Shown here piece after piece: positions 8,727 through 16,805 of a stretch of DNA of 16,805 nt. A program made the translations under genes and the position numbers. The DNA is taken from NCBI GenBank assembly GCA_036939975.1, contig JALLPB010000809.1, positions 1-16,805 of the forward strand, given 5' to 3'. Each line of letters starts with the position of its first letter. The first letter of the stretch is position 1. The notes below the pieces were generated by a model. It was not told the DNA's origin. It searched no databases and saw only the letters and a program-made list of their open reading frames with translations. The stretch is from Cyclostephanos tholiformis (taxonomy: Eukaryota; Bacillariophyta; Thalassiosirophyceae; Thalassiosirales; Thalassiosiraceae).

Positions 8727-9968
8727 GTTGGCTGGTCTTCACTGAAGTTTCAACAGAATTGAAATAAAAATGACAATGATATTGTCAATGGTTATGTGAA
8801 TCATCAGTAGTTATCAGGAACCTTAGTCCAAACTAGGTCAGAATGGGCATGCATTGACAACCAAGATGTAGTCCAATCCTGACAGTCCCAATAAGTGATC
8901 TGACTGTCAGGTCAAGATGTACATATCTTTAAAGCCTAATTGGACAAAGGAATGAGTTATGAGGTCCTCTATCTACTTTTACTACAATGGAGGTATAAAG
9001 CGACACCCCATGCCTAAAACACCCTGTTGCAAAACTTGGTCTAAATTCGTACCTTGTTGTAAGGGTGCACTCAAATGATTGCTGACTGCATTCACAACTG
9101 CTCAAACACACAATATATATTTAAGATGGATGTGAGATGCAGTCTGCAAGAACTGGAGTTGAAGAGCCTCAACAGCAACTATACCTCAATGTCTTTTTTG
9201 GCATCTGCCTTAAAAGCTTAACAGAATGGATGCTCATGAGCGTCCAATTTCTACAGTAGTTACATAGTATCATTTCTCAGCAAATTTTTGTCCACTCACA
9301 GAATTTTATGGCACATTGAATGCACACAAACCTCTCAGCTATCACGTGGTATTTTCCAAATTTTGCAATGCGCTTTGCATCGATGACGTACAAAGAACTT
9401 TTTGCCACAAATTTTTTGCGCTGGTTAAAATTCTCCATTTGTGAGTTGTGTTGTACGGTAGATTTTGATGCGCCAAGTTTTTAGGTTGAACTTATTGTAC
9501 TATTCCTACGTACCAAAAAGTACGAGTTTTTCTATTTTGACATGCAAAGTTTTTTTAGGTAGAACTTATTGTACTATTCCTACATAGTAATCTTGTATGT
9601 ACCTACTAAAAAGTACGAGTTTTTCTCCTGCCCTCAACAGCTATGGAAAGTCACCACTGTCCTCTTGTTTTAATATCTACGTAAAATTGTAGTTTTTGCC
9701 AATTTTTTATCCGTTCACAGAGTTAGATAGTTCATGGAAAGCACAAGAACATCAGCTAATTCACCATTTATGGCAGCTGTTACAAAGCTTGTGAGAACAA
9801 TGACATTGAAAGAGCATCTTCACATGCCATTTATGCACTAGCTAAGACCAAAATTTTTGGGTTGATTGTTGTATGTAGATTTGTACCAGAAACAAAAGAA
9901 AGACGTGTGATGTCACCACAACTCACAAATCATGCCACCCAACTACTTCCAAGCCAACTACTAATCCC
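8727..9968. other. AT-rich spacer between two transposon relics
   Basis: No gene is recognised. The part next to 8727 is presumably the 5' flank of the minus-strand transposase relic, and the part before 9969 the 5' flank of the piggyBac-like relic. A short frame at 9111-8929 is not protein-like. Segments near 9280-9350 and 9690-9770 look distantly alike (both contain a CACTCACAGA or TTCACAGAG phrase followed by a similar order of words), which may be an old duplication. A clear direct repeat at 9473-9626 is listed separately. Confidence 0.4.
9473..9626. repeat. Imperfect tandem direct repeat, two copies about 74 bp apart
   Basis: The word AACTTATTGTACTATTCCTA occurs exactly at 9489 and again at 9563, and in both copies it precedes AAAAAGTACGAGTTTTTCT. 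The second copy carries about 20 extra bases (TAGTAATCTTGTATGTAC region) between these blocks. GTAC palindromes recur within each copy. It lies between two transposon relics and may be terminal or subterminal sequence of one of them; function unknown. Confidence 0.8.
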
Positions 9969-11950
9969 ATGCCCCACACCTCCCCCCTCAGCATCAATCA
10001 CATCCCCATCAACCCAGAATGGGCCAAGTCATTAGTGGGCCTCCAGCTGATCATCCCGAACAGATGGTGGCCTACCTACAACAACAGCCATCTCAATCCT
10101 GGCCAAATTGTGTCGATAAATTTCAACAAACTGTGAGCATACTACTTTGAAGTACAGCTTGGCAGCCACAATCATTGCTATAGTATGCTCTACGAATCCG
10201 TCCTTACCTACATAGACATGGAGCAACCTGGCTTTATCCGCTACTGTCTACCTAATTCTGTCCGGGCAATCCGGATGACAAGATGGTGCGAGTCGCCATG
10301 CCATGACATCATCAACCAGATATCATGGCTATCTTCACAGGATCCCCCTCCCGCATGCCTGTGGGGATGGGCAATGATGAGAATATGTGAATGGTGCAGT
10401 CAACAATGATGATGACACCAATGATGACAGCAACAATTATGATGAATTTGGGAAGACAAAACAATGATGATGACAAAGAGAGCAATGAAGACAGAAAAAG
10501 GGTGAGAAAGATGATGACAAAGAAAATGACAAAGAGGAGGAGGGGACTGGCGACCACATGCAACAATAAAAGCTGTACTAAAAAAATGACAATCAACCAT
10601 GTTAGTTTCTAATTGAGTGTCAAGGATGGTGATGTGGATGTGAATGTGGATGCAGATGTCAATGGCAATGAGCAGAGGAGGTATGAAAAGTCATCACCAA
10701 AGGATTGGATGATGCACATCAATGGCAATAGGAGATGAGATGTTCAGCCAATTCCCAATCATGGGTTTGAGAAATTTTAACCAAATGTGACAGTGGAGGT
10801 GCTGATGGGGTTCATGGATGAGCAGGGAGACCTTAAATTCCATCACATCTTTGAGTTTTGAGTGGATGCTTCAAAATTTTGGGGATGGCAAAACTTTTTA
10901 TCAGTGTATGGCCGCAAGGATGCGGAATTATATGGTGGGCTCCATCCGGACAAAGGGATGGACACCAAAGTTTTACAATCCTGTTTGGGGGGTAAATATG
11001 GTTGGGATGACGCAGCCAAATTGTGTTGGCGCCAATGTCACCAATCATATCTCAAAGATGAAGAAGGGGATGTTAAGAGTGTGTGCTGGCAGCACAAGAT
11101 GCAGCCGCTCTGCTTTGCAGCATGGTCGGACAACGCAATAGTGAAAACTCTCTCAAATTTCCAAAATACTTGCAGCGGGGGTGGGCATGATGCAGAAGCA
11201 GCAGGATGATGATGGTAAGTGGGAGAGGCACAGGATGGAGGTGCCATGCCTGGCACAAACAAAACACTATTGCAACACATTTCACCTTATCGATAAGGGG
11301 AACGGAGTGGAGGCAAATTACAATCTGGGGGGTAAGAGCTGGCTTCATAATTGGTTCCCAAAGCTTATTTTTCATCAATACAACATGGCATTGAACAATG
11401 CCTACAAAATTTACTGGGTGCTATTCAATTGGTATACACTGGGAAGAAGGGTGTTGGACATGGGTGATGCAGTGAGGGAGCTGACACATGATCTGTGTCA
11501 GAGGGGTCCAGCAATAAGAAAGTTGAGGGTGGAGCATCCAAGCTGGACTTGGGATATGACAAAGTTGTTCAGGTGGCTTAATGGCTGGAGCATTAGCTCA
11601 GATGCTATTAGTTTCATGCCAGTTTGGGCAAGGCCAATTCCAGTCAAAGTTCCTGTTGAGGCATAATGTGCTCTTTGGAAACATGAGAGGAAAAGTCACC
11701 TTGGATAGTCCATCAGAGCAACATGGGAGAAAAACAGGAGAAGCATTGTTGTGACAATTGCCCAGGAAAGAGGACAAGCATGACAAAGCACCCTTGCAGC
11801 AGTGACACATACATTTGCTGCAAGGAGTGCAGCATATGATGTGGCAAGGATGTTTTCCTTTGCAATAGCTACATCAAAAGGAGGGCAGCTAAATGTCATC
11901 GGCACTATCACATCTATCATCAAAATAACAAAAAATGTGACAATGATAGT
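9969..11950 (+). pseudogene. Decayed, internally deleted piggyBac-like transposase
   Basis: The frame starting ATG at 9969 contains NPEWAKSLVG and a WW pair (RWWPTY), which I recall as the N-terminal module of diatom piggyBac-like proteins, then continues to about 10262 through a TGA at 10134-10136. An Asp/Asn/Lys-rich linker follows at about 10400-10680. A helical block (WMLQNFGDGKTF ... MAARMRNYMV ... TKGW) lies at about 10858-10975. Coding resemblance then jumps to WDDAAKLCWRQC (from about 11004) and WSDNAIVKTLSNF (to about 11160). The frame at 11181-11666 contains FHLIDKGN, whose D (11292-11294) is the likely third catalytic Asp, and an HNW-PKLIFHQYNMALNNAY block. The C-terminal cysteine-rich domain is read at 11746-11880, with CC-x2-C, CC-x2-C and CGKDVFLC groups broken by one TGA. 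Known piggyBac transposases have about 550-600 residues; the segment that should carry the first two catalytic Asp seems missing near 10975-11004. Confidence 0.7.
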
Positions 11951-12324
11951 ACCAAACCAAGCCATATATATTACTATAAATACTACCCGACAATCAACAA
12001 AATTTTGCATGGTGCAATTCCAAGGGGTAAAGGAAGGCCCTCATACAATATCAGTGCCATCGTCCAACTGAAACATCATTTCCACTGGCCATTTTTGTCG
12101 TGGTTGAGTTTTTCCATGTAAGATATGTTTTTTATGAATTGGTCAAACGGCAACTGGATGATTCCTATGTAGGTAAAGAGGGTCAATGCACGTGAGAATA
12201 CTAGTTCCCACCATGGGTACATACCTACCCAAAAGTACAGGCACTGATGAGTTTTTTCCCTCCAAAACAAACTTAGCTGTTAAGCTGTCAACCTTCCTGA
12301 TTCATAAGTTTGGTCTCCCTGTCA
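11951..12324. other. Spacer between piggyBac-like relic and satellite array
   Basis: The reading frame of the cysteine-rich domain stays open past 11950 to about 12120, but the translation becomes Tyr/His/Ile-rich and featureless, so I end the relic earlier. No inverted terminal repeat or TTAA target duplication could be matched by eye. Nothing else is recognised. Confidence 0.4.
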
Positions 12325-13987
12325 CCAATATGTCTATCCACAGCATATGAACATACCCAAACACTTTCTATACACAATATGGATGTGGGAAAAAGTGAGC
12401 AGTATTTTACTATGGCCTCAAACATGTCAACACATCATTATTTCATAGCCACCATGTTGCCCCAGATTACTATAGAAATCCAGGTCATCATGGCAAGTAT
12501 TGCAGTGTAAGAAAGACCCAGATGCCTATCCATAGCATATGAATGTGCTCAAACACATTCTATATATATAATGTGGATATGGAAAAAAGGAGTGGTATTT
12601 TACTATGGCCTAAAACATGTCAACACATCATTATTTCATTCCCCATCCCCAGGTTACCCAAATTTGGGTCAACTCAGCCAGCAGTGTAACAGTGTAAGGG
12701 TGCACACATATTCCCTATCCACATCATATGAATGTGCTCAAACACTTTCTATATATACAATATGGATGTGGAGAAGAAGTGAGGGGAGTTGTACAGCCTC
12801 AACCATGTCAAAACGTCATTATTTCACCATGACATCCCCAGATCACCCAAATCAGGGTCAACATGGCCATCAGGGAAACGGTGCAATTGTGCACACATAT
12901 GCCTTTCCACAGCATATGAACAGTCTTAAACACAATATATACAATAGGGATGTAGAGAGGAAGTAATTGGTATTGTTCAGCCTCAACCATGTCAACACAT
13001 CATTATTTCAACCCACCATTCCCAGGTCACCCAAATCAGGGTCAACTTGTTGGCCAGCAGTGTAACAGTGTAAGGGTGCACACATATTCCCTATCCACAG
13101 CATATGAGTGTGCTCAAACACTTTCTATATATACAATATGGATGTGGAAAAGAAGTGAGTGGTATTGTACAGCCTCAACCATGTCAACATGTCATTATTT
13201 CACCCCACCATCCCCAGATTACCCAAATCAGGGTCAACTTGGCCAGCAGTGTAACAGTGTAAGGGTGCACACATATTCCCTATCCACATCATCTAAACAT
13301 GCTCAAACACTTTCTTATATATACAAAATGGATGTGGAGAAGAAGTGAGGGGAGTTGTATAGCCTTAACCATGTCAATACATCATTATTTCACCCCACCA
13401 TCCCGGGTTACCCAAATCTGTGTCAACTTGGCCAGCAGTGAAACAGTGTAAGTGTGCACACATGTGCATACTCACAGAATCTGAACATGCTCAAACACTT
13501 TCTATGTATACAATATAAATGTGGAGAAGAGGTGAGGGGAGTTGTACAGCCTCAACCATGTCAACACATCATTTTTTCACCCCACCATCCTCAGATCACC
13601 CAAATCTGGGTCAACATGGCCAGCAGTGTAACAGTGTAGGGGTGCACACATATGCCTCTCCACAGCATATGAGTGTGCTCAAACACTTATTATATATACA
13701 ATATGGATGTGGAGAAGAAGTGAGTGGAATTGTACAGCCTCAACCATGTCGATACATCATTATTTTACCCGACCATCCCCAAAAAAAACAAATCTGGGTC
13801 AACTTGTTGTCCAGTAGTGTAACAGTGTAAGGGTGCACAAAGATTCCATTCCCACCGCATCTGAACATGCTCAAAATCTTTTTATGTATAATATAGATGT
13901 GGAAAAGAAGTGAGTGGTATTGTTCAGCATCAATCATGTCAACACATCATTATTTCACCCCACCATCCCTAGGTAACCCATATCAGT
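12325..13987. repeat. Tandem satellite array, nine copies of a 188-192 bp unit
   Basis: Anchoring on the word GCATATGA or its variants gives unit positions 12343, 12535, 12724, 12912, 13100, 13289, 13477, 13665 and 13857, so steps of 192, 189, 188, 188, 189, 188, 188 and 192 bp. The last unit is cut short near 13987. Each unit carries, in order: CATATGAATGTGCTCAAACA, a TATATATACAATATGGATGT element, CAACCATGTCAACACATCAT, a C-rich CACCCCACCATCCCC block, CCAAATCAGGGTCAACTTGG and AGTGTAACAGTGTAAGGGTG. Copies differ by substitutions and small indels, so this is neither a CRISPR nor a freshly amplified array. Frames of up to 131 codons appear inside it, but because the unit length is usually not a multiple of three they change frame from unit to unit and are not genes. 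Confidence 0.92.
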
Positions 13988-14731
13988 GACGTAAGCCATT
14001 TATAAATGTACTGTATTTAAGTACTTTTGGCGTGCCCGGCATAAGGCCAGATGCTAGACGTGTACCAACAGCCAGACCTCTGAGTCAGGACCAACAAAAT
14101 ACTGAGCTGCCCGTTCGCCACCTCAGTGTCCCAATGCAGGACTGCTGGTCCCAATATTGGACTATGCATTCCTACGTACAGGGCTGGTATCAGACAGACC
14201 GCCCCTTTAGAATTCCTAGAGGACCTATGGAAGTCTATAGACATCTCTAGAGCGAATTCACTCTAGATTGTCTCCTAGGTAGTTCATTTCTAATGCTCAT
14301 AATTTTCATTTAAGCTAAACTCTACCACTTTCGATCCACAGCCACTTTTCAACCTTTTTTTAGACTCAGATTTGCACATTCCTACCCATCGTGCTGCATC
14401 TCTGGTCGGGGAAAAAGGGCTTAATGCAAGGTCCAAGTGAATTCTTCCAACACAGGGTAGGTATCAATCATTCACAAGAAGTGTGGAAAAAGACAGGGCA
14501 GTCCAAGATTTTCGAGCTTTTTTCTTTTTTCTGTAGCCCATGTACCATGGTTAACTCAGAAAGGCTACAGTGGTCAATTTTTCCTACCAGGATCACCTAG
14601 TACAAACCAACATGCTTGTCATGGGTCCTTACATCACTTTCACACATGATCGAGATACTACCATGTTGTATCTGACCCCTTTCCAAGATCAGCCGCGTAT
14701 CCAATGTGGTGTATCTTAATGTGATGGATTC
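13988..14731. other. Unassigned sequence right of the satellite
   Basis: No gene is recognised. A plus-strand frame at 14032-14250 (starting at GTG) and its antisense 14244-14017 lack known domains. A 22-bp near-perfect palindrome lies at 14246-14267: TCTAGAG, C, GAATTC, A, CTCTAGA. A GTAGGT ... TTTTTTCTGTAG pair at about 14458-14537 could be intron ends, but the flanking frames give no support. Confidence 0.4.
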
Positions 14732-15360
14732 GTGGCATTTGGCAAATACACCTATGTTTACCTGAAAGCTCTCTTTCTTGGGTTGCAGCCAATGCCACCA
14801 GAGAATCTTTTACCTAGGATGCTGAAAGTAGAGAGACATAAAAATGAGTGTGTCATCATGGTTATGAGGTCAAATATAATTGTTGGACATCCAACGCATC
14901 TCATAGTCACAAGGTCTGTTGTCGTTGGTCTGGCGCTAGGATTTGAAAGCCACTCCGGGGGGTTGCGGAGCACAACATCCCGCTGCAGTTTGAGCTACCA
15001 AATGACAGAATTACATACTACTCCTTTACAGTCTCACTGCTTTCAGATTATTCCAGATATTAAACGAAATCTCCTGCCACTTTGCTGTGCTGCACGACCC
15101 TGCCACCATCACCTTTGGCAACAAGGGAGTCACTTTCGTCTTCCTTGGTCCGCCACAGCCCGTTTTGTCAAGGCGCCGCAAAGGTGCAATCCTCCTACTA
15201 TGGGTTGCAGCTGTAATTGTCTTAGGATTAGTGACAGTCCATCAGGTGCATGAGCTTATTTCCAAACATTATTCTCAACACAATCAAGTTGATGAGCTTA
15301 TTTCTAAATACAATCTTACAAAATCAGCACAAAATGTAGAGGACAAATACTTCAGCTGAA
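14732..15360 (+). pseudogene. Unidentified degenerate coding segment ending in a membrane-anchor frame
   Basis: Three successive frames look protein-like. The first (14732-14960) includes an apparent 3' splice-like TTTCTTGGGTTGCAG at 14775-14789, then MPPENLLPRML and a hydrophobic LIVTRSVVVGLALGF. The second (about 14966-15062) reads AEHNIPLQFELPNDRITYYSF and then meets a TAA at 15060-15062. The third continues NEISCHFAVLHDPATITFGN and then RRRKGAILLLWVAAVIVLGLV at 15168-15230, a strong type II signal-anchor or single membrane segment. This third frame ends at 15358. The frames join smoothly across single-base shifts, suggesting one decayed gene. I do not recognise the soluble part. The membrane segment may be the Golgi anchor of the glycosyltransferase that follows, but a frame change and a stop separate them. 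Confidence 0.4.
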
Positions 15361-15424
15361 TCAAGATTTCCCCTGGGATCATGACGATGGTTTGGCCTTA
15401 TTATTTTGCATTGCAGTGAACTAA

Positions 15425-16110
15425 GGACCTTTCATTAGCAAATTTGTTGATGGTCTGGGTTTTGGCAAGATCATTGTGTACGATAACTCTAACTCATTCA
15501 AACTGGAGGAATGGGGTCGGACAAAGTCCTATAATGGCCGGGCTGAAACAATTTATTTTCCTGATCAGGCTATGCAGGGAGAGGCTTACTTAGGTAAGAT
15601 AAACCACACCAACAGCTTCCCGTTATCATCATTATACGTAATTTCTAAATGCTAACAAAACTTGCTTACTTAGACTGTGCACGAAAGGCATTAAGGGGAA
15701 CCTTTGGCAAAAAGAAATGGGCTGCCTTTTTCAATGTTGATGAGTTTTTGGTATTGAAATGTCATGAGAATGTAGAGGCCTTTTGGAGGACCACCTGGCA
15801 GAGGGTTCACTCTCTATCAATTGGATCAAGTTCCCATCTATTGGTAAACTCTTTTGCAAACCTTTGCCGGTCACGAAAAGATTTGTATACCATGAACATG
15901 AGGTAAATGCACTTGTCAAATCCGTTGTGCAGCTGAAAGATATGGAAATGACCAGGCCACCTCACCCTAACATCTCAACATGATGCAAATAACAAAATAT
16001 TGACAAGTGCTCTCAATGTAGATGGACCAATATATGTTGCCGTCATTCATCATTATCACACAAAATCATTGGGAGAATATGTGGTGAAGCGTCACAGAGG
16101 AAGATCTGAT
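15425..16110 (+). pseudogene. Glycosyltransferase family 92 (DUF23) pseudogene
   Basis: GT92 enzymes are GT-A-fold sugar transferases, usually Golgi type II membrane proteins. Here the first piece (15425-15593) reads GPFISKFVDGLGFGKIIVYDNS and ends GEAYL, the typical family start. After an 80-nt intron the second (15674-15780) reads DCARKALRGTFGKKKWAAFF and NVDEFLVL. The third (15783-15977, shifted frame) reads EDHLAEGSLSINWIKF and PVTKRFVYHEHEVNALVKS. The fourth (15979-16110) reads VAVIHHYHTKSLGEYVVKR. Defects are a TAA at 15422-15424 just before the first piece, a frameshift at about 15781-15786, another at about 15977 with a probable loss of some codons, and Asn (15733-15735) replacing the first Asp of the metal-binding DVDEF motif. 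The upstream part may continue into the membrane segment at 15168-15230. It is not expected to be active. Confidence 0.8.
15594..15673 (+). other. 80-nt spliceosomal intron flanked by a 10-bp direct repeat
   Basis: The intron has a GTAAGA 5' splice site, a TGCTAAC branch site at 15650-15656 (branch A 18 nt before the intron end) and a CTTAG 3' end. Removing the 80 nt joins TTAG to AC and restores the family's AYLDCARK sequence; left in, it shifts the frame because 80 is not a multiple of three. The 10 bases before the intron (GCTTACTTAG, 15584-15593) are repeated exactly as its last 10 bases (15664-15673). Such a direct repeat at precise intron ends is expected after insertion with target-site duplication or a local tandem duplication. 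Confidence 0.75.
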
Positions 16111-16805
16111 TCGATCCAATCCCGCATCTCCCAATCCTCCCTTACCACCTGCAGTCTCCTTCCGCCCAATCTTCTCAGTGAACTGCCAAGAAAACGCTGA
16201 TTTTTATTTGCTGTCAAAGTCGCCGATTGATGAGAAAGAAGAATTGGAGGAGGAAAACCAGAGAACTGGATTAGTCATTGGTAATGATGACAGTGATTGT
16301 GAAGGGGCAGCGGGATGCGGGAGTAGGGGTTGAGGGTTGCGGACTTTTTTCCTTTACTAGTGACTGAAATGTTCTTGAGGTATTAATGACTAAAAAGTGA
16401 CGAAGTCCGATCACAAAGATTAATGCATGCCTATTATGTCGTGGTAATTAGTGTAATATTAATTATTGTACAAGTTTAACCCCAATCGTGACGTGTGAGA
16501 TTTTTTTGTTCTCTGTACTAGTCTTACGTTGCACCCTATGTACGGTATCTACTTGGCAGTGCCCAAACCCAGCTATTGCCATCATACTCACACCATGGGC
16601 CAACATTAGTATGCTTGGTTTGGTCGTCCTACGTGTGGGGGTCATGACATATAGTATAATATACACATCAAAAAACTTTTAGATTATTATATATTCCCTA
16701 ATGAAACCATTCCCTTGCCATATTCACCCCGAATCATTGTATTGTCCCTTTCCAGCTCGCGCATCCATCTGCATCTCATCTGTTGTTGCTTCTGCTGTTG
16801 TTGCC
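16111..16805. other. Right-edge region with no confirmed gene
   Basis: The frame of the glycosyltransferase relic stays open to 16200 but no longer resembles the family. A minus-strand frame at 16666-16463 lacks a known domain. A short minus-strand frame enters from the right edge and ends at TAA 16689-16687; it has seven Gln in its first eight codons, then MRELERDNT. It could be the end of a Gln-rich protein whose body lies beyond the window, but 39 codons are too few to claim a gene. Confidence 0.3.

Noticed and set aside
10312..10596. Minus-strand very hydrophobic 94-codon frame
   Set aside because: It is the antisense of the GAT/GAC/AAA-rich linker of the piggyBac-like relic, which automatically reads as Ile/Val/Phe.
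12571..13830. Reading frames of 60-131 codons inside the satellite
   Set aside because: They follow the 188-192 bp repeat, change frame from unit to unit and have no independent protein character.
12325..13987. CRISPR array
   Set aside because: Units are long and similar over their whole length, with no short repeat/unique spacer alternation and no cas genes; the DNA is eukaryotic.
14912..14988. tRNA-Ser(TGA)-like string with TTTGAAA loop and CATCCCGC near the 3' end
   Set aside because: The anticodon and acceptor stems do not pair, the B box is poor, and the same bases read as protein-like frames (LALGFES, then AEHNIPLQ).
15417..15424. 3' splice site (TTTTGCATTGCAG) used to skip the TAA before the GT92 region
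   Set aside because: The TAA at 15422-15424 lies after that AG and in the frame of the following conserved sequence, so splicing there would not remove it.

Overview
The window looks like nuclear DNA of a unicellular eukaryote, most likely a diatom (stramenopile). Reasons: two intact intron-free genes encode eukaryote-type proteins (a CDIN1-like nuclease and RNA polymerase III subunit RPC3), a compact 80-nt intron has GT-AG ends and a TGCTAAC branch site, and decayed transposons and a family 92 glycosyltransferase resemble sequences I associate with diatom genomes. The lineage is an inference from recalled family resemblance; no search was possible.

Layout. 1-1827: mostly without recognisable genes, apart from a weak proline/glutamine-rich frame broken by one stop (450-986). 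1828-2901 (+): intact CDIN1/C15orf41 homologue with its PD-(D/E)XK active-site residues. 3044-5404 (-): intact, low-complexity-rich RPC3 (POLR3C/RPC82). These two genes are convergent, 142 bp apart and fairly GC-rich; they are the only convincing functional genes here.

From about 5.5 kb rightward the sequence is AT-richer and consists of genomic debris. 6139-8726 (-): a DDE transposase relic with an N-terminal helix-turn-helix and all three catalytic Asp codons still visible, but five stops and at least three frameshifts. 9969-11950 (+): a piggyBac-like relic with the N-terminal domain, third catalytic Asp and C-terminal cysteine-rich domain visible, and the middle apparently missing. 12325-13987: nine tandem copies of a 188-192 bp satellite. 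14732-15360: an unidentified set of coding-like frames running into a membrane-anchor segment. 15425-16110 (+): a family 92 glycosyltransferase pseudogene with a mutated metal-binding motif. Its 80-nt intron is flanked by an exact 10-bp direct repeat, the signature expected of recent intron gain.

How the parts relate: CDIN1 and RPC3 are housekeeping genes with no evident pathway link beyond adjacency. The right two thirds reads as a transposon and satellite graveyard beside them. I found no intact novel multi-gene system. The most interesting items are the direct-repeat-flanked intron, the nucleosome-length satellite and the piggyBac relic architecture.
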